This document shows positions 33,547 to 42,967 of a DNA stretch of 64,000 nucleotides, piece by piece. Under the pieces are notes generated by a model. The model did not search any database. It was not told the origin of the DNA and saw only the letters and a program-made list of their open reading frames with translations. Both the position numbers and the translations under genes were made by a program. The stretch comes from Pseudomonas syringae CC1557 (lineage in GTDB: Bacteria > Pseudomonadota > Gammaproteobacteria > Pseudomonadales > Pseudomonadaceae): the NCBI RefSeq assembly GCF_000452705.1, contig NZ_CP007014.1, forward strand, positions 4,341,501-4,405,500, given 5' to 3'. Each line of letters begins with the position of its first letter. Positions within the stretch are counted from its first letter, which is position 1.

Positions 33547-34494
33547 ATGCTTGGTCCGTTTGAAAAAAAATGGCTGTGCATCAGCAGAACAGTCACTTAT
33601 GTTGGCTGGTCGCTGTTTTGGCTGCTGCTCTGGGACGTGGCCGTGACCATGGACTTCATGCTGATACAAAGCACAGGGTTTGTAGATCTCCCGCTCATGC
33701 CACTGACCCTGCTGTGTTCGGCACTTATCGTGCTGATCAGCTTTCGCAATTCGAGCGCCTACAATCGCTGGTGGGAAGCGCGCACCTTGTGGGGCGCCAT
33801 GGTCAACAGTTCACGCAGCTTCGGCCGTCAAGTGTTGACCTTGATCGATGATGAACGTGACGACTGCGACAATCCGGTCAAGGCAACCCTGTTCAAGCGT
33901 CATGTGGCTTACCTGCGGGCTCTGCGCGCGCACCTGAAAGGCAACGTCGGTACTGCAAAACTCGAAGGTCTGCTGTCACTGGAAGAAATCCACAACGCAT
34001 CGCAGAGCAACAACTTCCCCAATGACATTCTGAATGGCTCCGCCGCAATCATCTCGCAAGAGTTTGCTGCTGGACGAATCGACAGCATCCGCCTCGCCCG
34101 ACTGGAGTCGACAATGGTCGAGTTGTCCAACTGCCAAGGCGGCATGGAGCGAATCGCCAATACGCCGCTGCCCTATCCTTATGTCTACTTTCCAAGGCTG
34201 TTCAGCACCCTGTTCTGCATCATCATGCCGTTGAGCATGGTGACGACCCTGGGCTGGTTCACCCCGGCAATCTCGACGGTCGTCGGCTGCATGCTGCTGG
34301 CAATGGACCGCATCGGCACAGACTTGCAGGCGCCTTTCGGCAACAGCCAGCACCGGATTCGCATGGAAGACCTGTGCAACACCATCGAAAAGAACCTGCG
34401 CTCCATGTTTGATGCACCGGAAAAACAATCGATGGCGATTGACTCGCACGACTACGGAAGTGGCCAGTGGCAAACGCATCGGCTGGCCGTTTGA
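33547..34494 (+). CDS. Bestrophin family (YneE-type) ion channel protein
   Basis: This 315-residue membrane protein belongs to the bacterial bestrophin/UPF0187 family, which form pentameric anion or cation channels. The family segment FRNSSAYNRWWEARTLWG lies near residues 65-82. Paired N-terminal membrane helices and another pair near 210-255 are seen. AAGGAG lies 8 nt before the ATG at 33547; an in-frame GTG at 33490 is less likely. It marks the first non-virulence gene after hrpW1. Confidence 0.88.
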   Translation: MLGPFEKKWLCISRTVTYVGWSLFWLLLWDVAVTMDFMLIQSTGFVDLPLMPLTLLCSALIVLISFRNSSAYNRWWEARTLWGAMVNSSRSFGRQVLTLIDDERDDCDNPVKATLFKRHVAYLRALRAHLKGNVGTAKLEGLLSLEEIHNASQSNNFPNDILNGSAAIISQEFAAGRIDSIRLARLESTMVELSNCQGGMERIANTPLPYPYVYFPRLFSTLFCIIMPLSMVTTLGWFTPAISTVVGCMLLAMDRIGTDLQAPFGNSQHRIRMEDLCNTIEKNLRSMFDAPEKQSMAIDSHDYGSGQWQTHRLAV

Positions 34495-34524
34495 ACGTCG
34501 CTTCCGCTCATCCTTACATGAGAT

Positions 34525-35082
34525 CTAACGGCCAACCATCACTGAAGAACGAACAGGCATGTTCAGGTACTCGGGATTCTTTTTCATAAAGCTTTTAACG
34601 GCTTGCTCTTGCCGGTCAACCATACAGATGCTCACAGACGGGTAAGGCACAGAACACTCGCCCAGCGCCAGGAACCCGCAACTCATTGCGCCATATAGCG
34701 CAGTGGGTCGGGCCTCCAGCGAACAGCCATAAACCAGTTCGCCTACATAGTTCAGTTCGCCCTGCTTTACAGTGAAGCGCAGTGGCCTGTCATAGGCTCC
34801 CATTACCCCACGCCGTGACCCTAACCGGTAGAGTTCATACTCACCGGCAGGCAACCAGGCGGAATAATAGTCCTTGGCAGCCCAGCCATACGTTTTGCCG
34901 GTGTTCAGGTCACGCAACTCAAACCAGGTACCCCAGTCCCCGCCCTTGATAAGCGCGCCCACTATCAAACCCGCGTTTTGTGCGGAATATGTCTTGGAGT
35001 CCAATGCCATCTCTGCGGGCATTGATGAGCAACCCGCCATCAGGCCCGCCAGAACAACTGCAAGAAGCCGGTTTGATTTCAA
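34525..35082 (-). CDS. Putative lipoprotein of unknown function
   Basis: This 185-residue protein has a lipoprotein signal with lipobox MAGC (Cys18). It contains six or so Cys residues in the mature part and segments resembling DUF2846/peptidoglycan-anchored surface domains (LPAGEYELYRLGSRR). No specific function is assigned. It is divergent from the next lipoprotein gene. Confidence 0.8.
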   Translation of the reverse strand: MKSNRLLAVVLAGLMAGCSSMPAEMALDSKTYSAQNAGLIVGALIKGGDWGTWFELRDLNTGKTYGWAAKDYYSAWLPAGEYELYRLGSRRGVMGAYDRPLRFTVKQGELNYVGELVYGCSLEARPTALYGAMSCGFLALGECSVPYPSVSICMVDRQEQAVKSFMKKNPEYLNMPVRSSVMVGR

Positions 35083-35204
35083 ACTCCATTACCTCTGTCA
35101 TATTCACGGGTGTCCGCGCGCAGGAAAAGTACGCTGGACGGCGGTCAAGCCGTTTATTAGCATCACGGCCTTCGCCAATTATTTATCAGGGACGACACAC
35201 TAAC

Positions 35205-36248
35205 ATGCGCAGCTACCCGCCTTTATATGCACTCGGTTTGCTGACTGCCATCACCGCCTCGCTCAGCGGTTGCAGCTTCAATGGCAGTTATCCAGACGCG
35301 ACCGAAACCGATGCGGCGAAGCTGCGTTTTGTCAGCAATGTTGAAAATTCCACCCTTGACCTTTTCGACGCGGAACATTGCGGCGGCCGGAACACCGGCT
35401 TGCTCAACAACCTTTTTGCTGCTGATACCCGGCGCAGAGCCGACATGAGCGTCGCACCTCCAGCCGATGCGAGAGGCTATCTGGAAATTCGTCTGAAGCC
35501 TGAAAGCGAAGTGTTTTACAGGATCAACACCGTGGGCTCGGGCAGCGTTTGCGGTATTGCGTTTAACTTCGCACCGCAGCGCAACACCGAATACGAGGTA
35601 GTCTTTAGTCGTCGTGGCGCTGTCTGCAATGCATCGCTAAATAGGCTGGAAAACGTAAACGGCAAGGCCATCCGCTCTCCCATACCGCTTGTAGAAAAAG
35701 GTCTGCCGGCGTGTGCCGGGAGTAACCCGATTTTCCCCAAGGCTCTAGTAGCGCTGCCTTCAACCCCTGAGCGCGACGCGCTGATCGAGCAGATTATCAA
35801 CGCAAGTATCGTGGCTGACATGAGGCCGGATCCTGGCGCAATCACCAGAGAAGTAACGGCTGAAAAAGTAGACAAGGTCGTCGAGGACCGTAAACACTTG
35901 ATGGGCGTTACCCTGCCTGACGCCTATTGGACGGAGTATCGTCAGAACGTCAAACTCTTCGCCACCGAAGTCACGGGCGTAAAAGAACGGGCGCTCACGC
36001 TTTACAAGAATGTTTACCGGAGCCAGTTACAGTCATTGGATACGGCCCGGATAAAACAGCTGGTACCTGACAGCGATACAGCTGATCTGACTGCGGCACT
36101 GGCGCAGAATAACGCGATGATGGATTACTACCACTCCGCGAACCTGATAGCGCTCAAGGAAGCCGTTTCCAACAATCTCACTCGAATGGCCGACCTGGAC
36201 AGACGCTTCAACGTCTGCAAGCAATATTCCGGCTGCTGGAAAAACTGA
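35205..36248 (+). CDS. Putative lipoprotein of unknown function
   Basis: This 347-residue protein begins MRSYPPLYALGLLTAITAS with lipobox LSGC (Cys near residue 22). The mature part is mixed alpha/beta with paired cysteines. The frame stays open upstream to 34980 inside the divergent lipoprotein gene, so the ATG with a proper signal peptide at 35205 was chosen. No family recognised. Confidence 0.8.
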   Translation: MRSYPPLYALGLLTAITASLSGCSFNGSYPDATETDAAKLRFVSNVENSTLDLFDAEHCGGRNTGLLNNLFAADTRRRADMSVAPPADARGYLEIRLKPESEVFYRINTVGSGSVCGIAFNFAPQRNTEYEVVFSRRGAVCNASLNRLENVNGKAIRSPIPLVEKGLPACAGSNPIFPKALVALPSTPERDALIEQIINASIVADMRPDPGAITREVTAEKVDKVVEDRKHLMGVTLPDAYWTEYRQNVKLFATEVTGVKERALTLYKNVYRSQLQSLDTARIKQLVPDSDTADLTAALAQNNAMMDYYHSANLIALKEAVSNNLTRMADLDRRFNVCKQYSGCWKN

Positions 36249-36360
36249 CAGACAGGATTTGCCTTCAGGGGCGTGATGATCGCAAGTGTGAGCTCAGTGA
36301 CACGCTTAACGTACCGAGGTGATCTGTATATCCAGCGGCTCGACAAAAGGACACGTCTTA

Positions 36361-36846
36361 ATGCCTGTAGCGAAACTTCACCTCCTGTGCGGCAAGATCG
36401 CATCAGGTAAATCAACGCTCGCCAAGTCACTCGCAGTCGAACATGCAGCCATTCTGCTGAGTGAGGATGACTGGCTCTCAAAGCTCTACCCTGACGATAT
36501 CAAGTCAGTGACAGACTACCTGCGACTTGCACATCGAATTCGTGATGTCGTAGGCCCGCTGGTTATCCGTATTCTGAAATCAGGCATTGGGGTCATTCTG
36601 GATTTCCCTGCCAATACTCCCGCTGATCGCACATGGCTCCGAAGTCTGGCAGAGGATGCTCAGGTTTCGCACTGTTTGCACTATCTCGAGGTTGACGATG
36701 ATGTTTGCCTCGCCAGGCTGCACATTCGCAACGACAAGGCTGAGCATGATTTTTCAGCGACCGATACCGAGTTCAGACTGATCACCCGTTACTTTCGTAT
36801 TCCGGATGCAAAGGAAGGACTGGATATTCAAGTGCACCCTTCGTGA
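36361..36846 (+). CDS. P-loop kinase-like ATPase (AAA_33 type)
   Basis: This 161-residue protein begins with a beta strand and Walker A GKIASGKST (about residues 10-18), followed by a DDW motif and a C-terminal RxxxxDKAEHDF segment. This fits small zeta-toxin/shikimate-kinase-like P-loop kinases, often annotated as ATP-binding proteins of unknown substrate. The ATG at 36361 was taken over the in-frame start at 36319. Confidence 0.82.
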   Translation: MPVAKLHLLCGKIASGKSTLAKSLAVEHAAILLSEDDWLSKLYPDDIKSVTDYLRLAHRIRDVVGPLVIRILKSGIGVILDFPANTPADRTWLRSLAEDAQVSHCLHYLEVDDDVCLARLHIRNDKAEHDFSATDTEFRLITRYFRIPDAKEGLDIQVHPS

Positions 36847-36916
36847 GCCAGTTCAGGGCGCTAACACGATATTCAAGCTGATATCATCGCGAAAACTGCA
36901 AGCCGGGTAGACGACC

Positions 36917-37078
36917 ATGAATCGCCGCAAAAAAATACAGCAACTGCTAAAAGCTCACGCTAAAAAAGCCAGCGCCAAACTCGCCCCGGCGAGCAAGTCC
37001 ACCTACGTGAGCAAGGCTGACCGGTTGAAACTGGCGGCGGAATCGGCTCAAGACCCGGTTATTGCTACTGAGAGCTGA
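36917..37078 (+). CDS. Small basic DUF2986-family protein
   Basis: This 53-residue protein (start MNRRKKIQQLLKAHAKKASA) is Lys/Ala-rich with an N-terminal basic helix and matches the DUF2986 pattern of short proteins in gamma-proteobacteria. Function unknown. It is too short for routine gene lists but is clearly coding by composition and family pattern. Confidence 0.8.
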   Translation: MNRRKKIQQLLKAHAKKASAKLAPASKSTYVSKADRLKLAAESAQDPVIATES

Positions 37079-37147
37079 TGGGTGAGGCTGGCGCGCTATT
37101 GGAGTTTTTGAAAGGAACGACTGGCACTTGCCTACGCAGGACACACC

Positions 37148-37594
37148 TCAAGTATCTTCAAGAAACCTGATGTGAGTCGCGTGCTGATCGCTCACGTGCT
37201 GGAAGCCGCAGCGCAAGTAGAACTCGTTGCCGCTCGAAGTATCAGTGAACAGGCGCACGACAAGAAAGTGTTCGGCAGCATGCTCAACAAGGCGATTGAC
37301 CAGGGTCCTTCCAATGTTCTGGCCTCTGGAGGCACTCGCTACGTAAAGCCGGCGTAACCTGCCCACGTCCCCCTCCACAAACGGATCGCGTGTAAGACCT
37401 CCGATCCCCACCAGACAGCCGTCCAGAAACGCGGCTATCAGGCACTCTCCTTGCGCGTCGAATCGATTCTTCCCGCACTTCCACTCGTCAACAAGCCGTG
37501 CGACAAACCTGAAACCCTCCGCCGCTGCCTCATTTTCCAGCGTCGGAATCTGCGGCGGCAGCTCGGTGATTTTGTGAATCTCAACCTTTTTCAC
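37148..37594 (-). CDS. GNAT-family N-acetyltransferase
   Basis: This 148-residue protein has the GNAT core: a strand with GCLVGIGGLTRDP, the acetyl-CoA loop RLYVASASRGQNIGRTL (about residues 80-96) and the C-terminal NEFYLRCGFQ motif. Substrate unknown. Confidence 0.9.
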   Translation of the reverse strand: MKKVEIHKITELPPQIPTLENEAAAEGFRFVARLVDEWKCGKNRFDAQGECLIAAFLDGCLVGIGGLTRDPFVEGDVGRLRRLYVASASRGQNIGRTLVNRLVEHAAEHFLVVRLFTDTSSGNEFYLRCGFQHVSDQHATHIRFLEDT

Positions 37595-37657
37595 CGTGAA
37601 GCCCTTTGTCTGCCGGGGTGCGAGCGCAAAGGGCGATATAGGGCGTTAGCCACGAAC

Positions 37658-38284
37658 CTACTTGGCAAACGAGTACTCACCGCCCTGCTCCAGCGCCTTG
37701 CGATACGCGGGTCTGGCCTGAAGTCTTTGTACCCATGCCGCAATGTTCGGGTATGGCTGGAGCATGCCCTGAGCCTTGGCGAATTCGCCGATGAAGCTCA
37801 TCTGGATATCGGCGCCACTCAGCTCCTCGCCAAGCAGATAGGGTGTCAATCCTAATGCTTCATTCAGATACCCCAGGTAGTTCGCGAGCTCGGACTGGAT
37901 GCGCGGATGCAACGGGGCGCCAGCGTCACCCAGGCGTCCGACGTACAGATTGAGCATCAATGGCAGGATGGCTGAACCTTCGGCGAAGTGCAGCCATTGC
38001 ACGTATTCATCATAGGTAGCGCTCGCCGGATCCGGTTGCAGACGGCCTTCGCCGTGGCGGCGAATCAGGTAGTCGACGATGGCTCCGGATTCGATCAGCA
38101 CATGGGGACCGTCTTCAATGACCGGCGACTTGCCCAATGGATGGATGGCTTTGAGCTCTGGCGGCGCAAGGTTGGTTTTCGCGTCGCGCTGATAACGTTT
38201 GATCTCATATGGAAGGCCAAGCTCTTCAAGAAGCCAGAGAATACGTTGCGAACGAGAGTTGTTGAGGTGATGGACGATAATCAT
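37658..38284 (-). CDS. gstA: Glutathione S-transferase (CEL-border gstA type)
   Basis: This 208-residue GST has an N-terminal thioredoxin-like domain (LNNSRSQRILWLLEELG, then LGKSPVIEDG and the ESGAIVDYL motif near residues 65-75) and a helical C-terminal domain. A gene of this type borders the conserved effector locus in P. syringae, which supports placing this flank at the same chromosomal site; the symbol is by that synteny. The ATG at 38284 was chosen; the open frame to 38380 adds unconserved residues. Confidence 0.85.
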   Translation of the reverse strand: MIIVHHLNNSRSQRILWLLEELGLPYEIKRYQRDAKTNLAPPELKAIHPLGKSPVIEDGPHVLIESGAIVDYLIRRHGEGRLQPDPASATYDEYVQWLHFAEGSAILPLMLNLYVGRLGDAGAPLHPRIQSELANYLGYLNEALGLTPYLLGEELSGADIQMSFIGEFAKAQGMLQPYPNIAAWVQRLQARPAYRKALEQGGEYSFAK

Positions 38285-38393
38285 ATGGGGCTCCGCTGGG
38301 CGAAAGTGGGGTATATAAGAAAAAGACTGCCATGCCGCCGGGGAGTGCCCTGAAATGAATGTCAGTCGATGAGCGTGCAACAGAACTCAGACT

Positions 38394-38810
38394 TCAGATG
38401 CTTCTGTCGCTGGACGCAACCACGGGCTCGCCGCCGAGTTCGCGCTCCACTGCAGCTTTGTCGATCACTGACCAGACCGCAACGACCTTGCCTTCGCTAA
38501 AGGTATAAAACACATTCTCAGAAAAGCTGATGCGCCGGCCTTGCGCCTCCAGCCCCATGAACCGACCTTGTGGCCAGCAATCGAATAACAGCCGGGCAGC
38601 AACCTGCGGTGCTTCCACCACCAGAAAATCGATAGTGAAACGCAAGTCGGGGATTATCCTGACGTCGTTTTCAAGCATCGTCAGATAACCTGACAGGCCG
38701 ATGCGCTCACCGTTGTAATGCACATCGTCGTCGACGAAGTTACCCAGGTCGTGCCAGCGGCGCTCATTAAGGCAAGCAATGTAAGCGCGGTAGTGTTTAG
38801 CCAGGCTCAT
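38394..38810 (-). CDS. SnoaL-like / ester-cyclase family protein
   Basis: This 138-residue protein has the NTF2-like cone fold pattern of SnoaL proteins (YIACLNERRWHDLGNFVDDDVHYNG at the start; SENVFYTFSEGKVVAVWSVIDK at the end). A strong GGAGGGGAG precedes the ATG at 38810. Substrate unknown. Confidence 0.85.
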   Translation of the reverse strand: MSLAKHYRAYIACLNERRWHDLGNFVDDDVHYNGERIGLSGYLTMLENDVRIIPDLRFTIDFLVVEAPQVAARLLFDCWPQGRFMGLEAQGRRISFSENVFYTFSEGKVVAVWSVIDKAAVERELGGEPVVASSDRSI

Positions 38811-39006
38811 GCTCTCCCCTCCTCGATGAAGAATACTCACCATAGACCCATGGGCGCGCATGCGTACATGAACATTGCCGGCACCGAAACCCGCAGTAAT
38901 TCCATACCCGACTCTGTTTGTAGGGAACTAGCGCGGCCGACGTCGCCCTAAGCCTGACATCTATGTACTGGCGCGACGCTGGTTTCAAGCGAAGGACTTC
39001 AGGTTC

Positions 39007-40428
39007 ATGTCTTCAAGTAGCACCTCATCAGCGGCCGATCGACAAGGTCGGCAAACTGTTTCAGCGAATCGACTCATCTTCATCTCCGTGCTTGTGGCGA
39101 CCATGGGCGCGCTCGCGTTCGGTTATGACACCGGTATTATCGCGGGCGCACTGCCCTTCATGACGCTGCCTGTCGATCAGGGCGGGCTGGGTCTGGATGC
39201 CTACAGCGAAGGCATGATCACGGCCTCGCTAATCGTCGGTGCAGCGTTCGGCTCCCTGGCGAGCGGCTACATTTCCGACCGTTTCGGGCGACGTCTGACC
39301 CTGCGCCTGCTGTCGGTGTTGTTCATTGCAGGCGCGTTGGGCACCGCTATTGCGCCCTCTATCCCGTTCATGGTCGCTGCGCGCTTCCTGCTGGGTATCG
39401 CGGTGGGCGGCGGTTCGGCAACGGTGCCGGTGTTCATCGCCGAGATCGCCGGCCCGTCGCGTCGTGCGCGACTGGTGAGCCGCAACGAACTGATGATCGT
39501 CAGCGGCCAGTTGCTCGCCTACGTGCTCAGCGCGGTCATGGCCGCGTTGCTACACACGCCGGGTATCTGGCGTTACATGCTGGCCATCGCCATGGTGCCG
39601 GGGGTGTTGCTGCTGATCGGAACATTCTTTGTACCGCCGTCGCCTCGCTGGCTGGCGTCCAAAGGCCGCTTTGACGAGGCGCAGGATGTGCTGGAGCAAC
39701 TGCGTACCAACAAGGACGATGCGCAGCGCGAAGTCGACGAGATGAAAGCTCAGGACGAGCAGGCACGCCATCGCCCGAAAGCCAGGGAGTTGCTGCGTCA
39801 GCGCTGGGTCATCAAGTTGTTGCTGATCGGTATCGGGCTGGGCTTTACCGCGCAGCTCACCGGCGTAAACGCGTTTATGTATTACACACCAATCATCCTC
39901 AAGAATACCGGGATGGGCACCAACGCTGCGTTGACTGCCACTATCGGCAACGGTGTGGTATCGGTCATCGCGACCTTGCTGGGCATCTGGGCCATTGGCC
40001 GTTACGGGCGTCGGCATTTGCTGATGACCGGCCTGGTGATCGTGATTCTGATGCAAGCCGCGCTCGGTTGCGTGTTGCAGTTCATGCCGCAGAACCTGAC
40101 TCAGAGCTACAGCGCCCTGGCCTGCATTCTGGTGTTCCTGCTGTTCATGCAGATGTGTATTTCGCCGGTGTACTGGCTGCTGATGTCGGAGCTGTTTCCG
40201 ATGCAGGTACGCGGCTTGCTGACCGGGACGGCGGTGTCGATGCAGTGGCTGTTCAACGCGTCGGTAGCGTTCACCTTTCCGATTGCAGTCGATACTATCG
40301 GCAACCCGACGTTCTTTATCTTCGCGGCCATCAATGTCGGCTCGCTGATCTTTGTGTTCCTGTGCCTTCCGGAAACCAAGGGCAAGTCGCTTGAACAGAT
40401 CGAGAAGCATCTGAAGAAAGAGCTCTGA
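39007..40428 (+). CDS. MFS sugar porter family transporter (GalP/XylE type)
   Basis: This 473-residue protein has twelve membrane segments and sugar-porter signatures: GYDTGIIAGALPF near residue 38, SDRFGRR after helix 2, and PETKGKSLEQIE at the C-terminus. It probably imports a hexose or pentose with protons. A galP-like gene near the gst gene is known next to the CEL in P. syringae (recollection, not verified). Confidence 0.93.
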   Translation: MSSSSTSSAADRQGRQTVSANRLIFISVLVATMGALAFGYDTGIIAGALPFMTLPVDQGGLGLDAYSEGMITASLIVGAAFGSLASGYISDRFGRRLTLRLLSVLFIAGALGTAIAPSIPFMVAARFLLGIAVGGGSATVPVFIAEIAGPSRRARLVSRNELMIVSGQLLAYVLSAVMAALLHTPGIWRYMLAIAMVPGVLLLIGTFFVPPSPRWLASKGRFDEAQDVLEQLRTNKDDAQREVDEMKAQDEQARHRPKARELLRQRWVIKLLLIGIGLGFTAQLTGVNAFMYYTPIILKNTGMGTNAALTATIGNGVVSVIATLLGIWAIGRYGRRHLLMTGLVIVILMQAALGCVLQFMPQNLTQSYSALACILVFLLFMQMCISPVYWLLMSELFPMQVRGLLTGTAVSMQWLFNASVAFTFPIAVDTIGNPTFFIFAAINVGSLIFVFLCLPETKGKSLEQIEKHLKKEL

Positions 40429-40440
40429 TTTACAACAACA

Positions 40441-40466
40441 GGATGAGGCCATTGGCGGCCTCGTCC
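40441..40466. terminator. Bidirectional hairpin between the MFS gene and the LysE gene
   Basis: GGATGAGGCC (40441-40450) pairs with GGCCTCGTCC (40457-40466) with one mismatch around a 6-nt loop, in the 52-bp gap between the two converging genes. Confidence 0.7.
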
Positions 40467-40480
40467 TCCTCTTGAGCTCC

Positions 40481-41101
40481 TCAGCGAACCAGCATGGAAG
40501 CCGCTGCCGCGACCATGATCGCCGCCGCGCCGCGAAACAGTTTTCTCTGCGCGCTCTCGCTCGACAAAAGATGCCGGATGCGCAGAGCAGCGAAGATGAA
40601 CACCGCGCCTACGGCAAGCAGCACAATTACAGTCAGCGGCACTAGAACCAGACCCCAGGTTTGCAAAGAGACCGTTTCCAGATTGATGACCAATGGTAAA
40701 AGTGCCAGATAAAAAGCAATTGTCTTGGGGTTGCCCAATGTAATGGTCAGTCCGGAAGCAGCCGCCGAAAGCAATTCTTTCTTCTTCGCCGGCCTGCCCA
40801 CCTCTATGGCTTGGTGATCTGCGAACCAGAACTGCCAGGCCAGGTAACACAGATAAATTGCAGCCCCCCAGCGCACCACCTGAAACAACGCGTTGAAGTG
40901 CTCGGCGATCATCGCCAGACCGAAGACAGCAAATGACAGGTAGGTCAGATCACCAAGAATCAGCCCGGACAGCAGGCAAAAGCCTGACAGCGCACCACCA
41001 CTGACGCTTCGCGCGACCAGCGCCGCCATTCCCGGGCCAGGGATGGCCGCCGCGATGCCAAGTGCTGCCGAATAAGTGAGAACCTGTGTCAAATCAAGCA
41101 T
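40481..41101 (-). CDS. LysE/RhtB-family amino-acid exporter
   Basis: This 206-residue protein has six membrane helices and the LysE signature (PGPGMAALVARSVSGG near residue 20; TLGNPKTIAFYLALLP near 127). AAGGAG lies 6 nt before the ATG at 41101. The frame is also open upstream through a decayed Dabb gene to 41575, giving an apparent fusion, but the ribosome-binding site marks the real start. An Lrp/AsnC regulator is divergent upstream and may control it. Confidence 0.9.
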   Translation of the reverse strand: MLDLTQVLTYSAALGIAAAIPGPGMAALVARSVSGGALSGFCLLSGLILGDLTYLSFAVFGLAMIAEHFNALFQVVRWGAAIYLCYLAWQFWFADHQAIEVGRPAKKKELLSAAASGLTITLGNPKTIAFYLALLPLVINLETVSLQTWGLVLVPLTVIVLLAVGAVFIFAALRIRHLLSSESAQRKLFRGAAAIMVAAAASMLVR

Positions 41102-41169
41102 GTCGCACTCCTTGAAATAATTATCAGTGCCTGGCGAATAGTGCCGTGTGTCAACTAAATCGCGAACGT

Positions 41170-41556
41170 TTAACGGGACGCGATCCACTGTCGGATTATT
41201 TCCCGAGCGAACACCAGATCCTGCACAGCCATCGAACAGCCCTGAACAAACTGTGGTCTCACTGTTAATGTCGATATCAACGACCTGCCAACTGGCAATC
41301 TTCTGCCACTTGAGAACACCATCCTGATGATTCGGGTGAATAAGAAAATCTGAAAGTTCCTGCTGACTGTCGAACAACCCCATGACCACAAAGTCCATGG
41401 CTCGTTTACGAACGCTGATATTCCGTCCGCAGGCCCAGCCTGCAATCTCGTTGAGATGGTGTGGATGCTGGCGGCTTGCCGATTCCGCCTCGACAACTTC
41501 ACTGTCGCACCATTGAAAGCGTTCATGAAACTTGAAAAAACCAAGTGGAGAATCAT
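41170..41556 (-). pseudogene. Decayed Dabb-domain gene joined to an ornithine-cyclodeaminase-like tail
   Basis: The start (ATG 41556, MILHLVF) is in one frame and the Dabb body (FKFHERFQWCDSEVVEAE through LFDSQQELSDFLIHPNH to ASWQVVDIDI) in another. One base added to the run of six A at 41535-41540 (plus strand) would restore MILHLVFFKFHERF, a classic Dabb N-terminus. Past the Dabb body, the first frame resumes with a tail (QGCSMAVQDLVFARE, ending at TAA 41170) that resembles ornithine cyclodeaminase C-termini. It is read here as a frameshifted remnant formed by indel and deletion; sequencing error in the homopolymer is possible. Confidence 0.65.
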
Positions 41557-41789
41557 GCAACGTCCTTGTTTTCACCGCACACCTTTACACGTTTATTGAT
41601 GAGCGGAAGTGTCCAGATTTACCTTTTTCACGATCCTGCTGAACACACTTCGTGTATTCATGAGCCGCTTGCCAAGACTCGTCTGAAAAAAATACTACGC
41701 TCTTTAAACAGGAAAAAATTATCTATTATGACTGTCAGCGCGCGCAAAACAGGTAGAATTTTCCTCTTCTACAAGGAGTAAAGAAATTT

Positions 41790-42278
41790 ATGACCTATCA
41801 GACGTTGAATTCGACTGATATCAGGATCCTCACGGCGCTGCAACAAGACGGCCGTGTTACCAATCAGACACTGGCAGACCAGATAGGTATGTCTGCCTCA
41901 CCGTGCTGGCGACGGGTTAAACAACTGGAAGAACACCGTTATATCCAGGGCTACAAAGCGGTGCTGGATCGCCGAAAGATCGGCTTGGGTGTCATGGTGT
42001 TCATCCGGGTCAGCATTGATCGCCATAGCGAGGCCGAGGCCAGAAAATTCGAGCAAGAGGTCATGCAACTGGAAGATGTCGTGGCGTGCTACAGCATCGG
42101 CGGCGATGCCGATTTTCTGCTTCAGGTCGTCGCGCGCGATCTGGATTCGTTTGCCGATTTTGCGATGACCGTGGTCAGGCGATTACCCGGAATCAAGGAG
42201 ATGCAGAGCATGTTCGTCCTGAAGGAAATAAAGCCTTTCGTGTCGTTCCCGGTGAAACAACCGCTGCCAGCAGCATAG
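41790..42278 (+). CDS. Lrp/AsnC-family transcriptional regulator
   Basis: This 162-residue regulator has an N-terminal helix-turn-helix (DIRILTALQQDGRVTNQTLADQIG, residues about 10-33, with SASPCWRRVKQLE) and a C-terminal RAM ligand-binding domain (about 75-150). AAGGAG precedes the ATG. It is divergent from the Dabb remnant and lysE, a common arrangement for control of amino-acid export. Confidence 0.93.
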   Translation: MTYQTLNSTDIRILTALQQDGRVTNQTLADQIGMSASPCWRRVKQLEEHRYIQGYKAVLDRRKIGLGVMVFIRVSIDRHSEAEARKFEQEVMQLEDVVACYSIGGDADFLLQVVARDLDSFADFAMTVVRRLPGIKEMQSMFVLKEIKPFVSFPVKQPLPAA

Positions 42279-42351
42279 ACTGCGGCCGGCGCGAAGGCAG
42301 ATCATCTGCGGCCGTATCTCCTCGGCCACGACTCAGAATAAAGGAATAGCG

Positions 42352-42732
42352 ATGTCTACAACCGAGCAAGCCACTGTCACGTTCAACAGTGCCATCCCGA
42401 TACTGCGGATGTTCGATGAGCGCAAAGCGCGCGAGTTCTACCTCGACTTTCTCGGTTTCAGCGTCGAATTCGAACACCGCTTCGAGGCTGCTTTGCCGTT
42501 GTACCTGGGGATCAGCCGCAACGGGCTGCACCTGCACCTTTCCGAGCATCACGGTGACGCCTGTCCGGGTGCAGCGGTGTTCATACCCACTCAGAACATC
42601 GAGCAATTGCGCGATGAGCTGATCGGCAAACAGTACGGTTATGCGCGACCGGACATCGTTCAACAAGGCTGGGGTAAAGTGCTGGAAGTGTGTGACCCGT
42701 TCGGCAACCGGATCAGGTTCTGCCAGAGCTGA
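42352..42732 (+). CDS. Glyoxalase/bleomycin-resistance-fold protein
   Basis: This 126-residue VOC-fold protein has two beta-alpha-beta-beta-beta modules; the LHLHLSEHHGDACPGAAVF segment closely resembles bleomycin-binding proteins of the Ble type. The FGNRIRF end is typical. Whether it binds a glycopeptide drug or acts in other chemistry is unknown. Confidence 0.88.
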   Translation: MSTTEQATVTFNSAIPILRMFDERKAREFYLDFLGFSVEFEHRFEAALPLYLGISRNGLHLHLSEHHGDACPGAAVFIPTQNIEQLRDELIGKQYGYARPDIVQQGWGKVLEVCDPFGNRIRFCQS

Positions 42733-42954
42733 CAAAAGGCCTCAACGCGTCAGCCGGTGACCAATCAAGTCGGCAACCCGGCAGGCGCGCCCTCCCCAAT
42801 GGTGGACCTTGCGCCCCATCGTTGGGCAACCTGACACTTTCTGGCGCAGCCATGAAGCACAATCCCCTCGAAAAACCAGGCAAATCGCTTCTCCTCCTCA
42901 GTAAATAAGCGTCAGGCAGAGATTGGCCCATTAAGTGCAACCGTGCTGATTCAT

Positions 42955-42966
42955 CTTGTATACATG
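42955..42966. promoter_or_regulatory. Possible GntR/FCD operator at the ureide operon start
   Basis: The near-palindrome CTTGTATACATG overlaps the 5' edge of the allophanate hydrolase gene. It resembles sites bound by FadR-subfamily GntR regulators, one of which is encoded last in the same operon (52294-52980). Autogenous control is inferred. Confidence 0.45.
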
Positions 42967-42967
42967 A

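Noticed and set aside
41545..41781. 78-codon plus-strand open frame between the Dabb remnant and the Lrp gene
   Set aside because: It lies in the promoter region of the Lrp-type gene and has no domain or good start.
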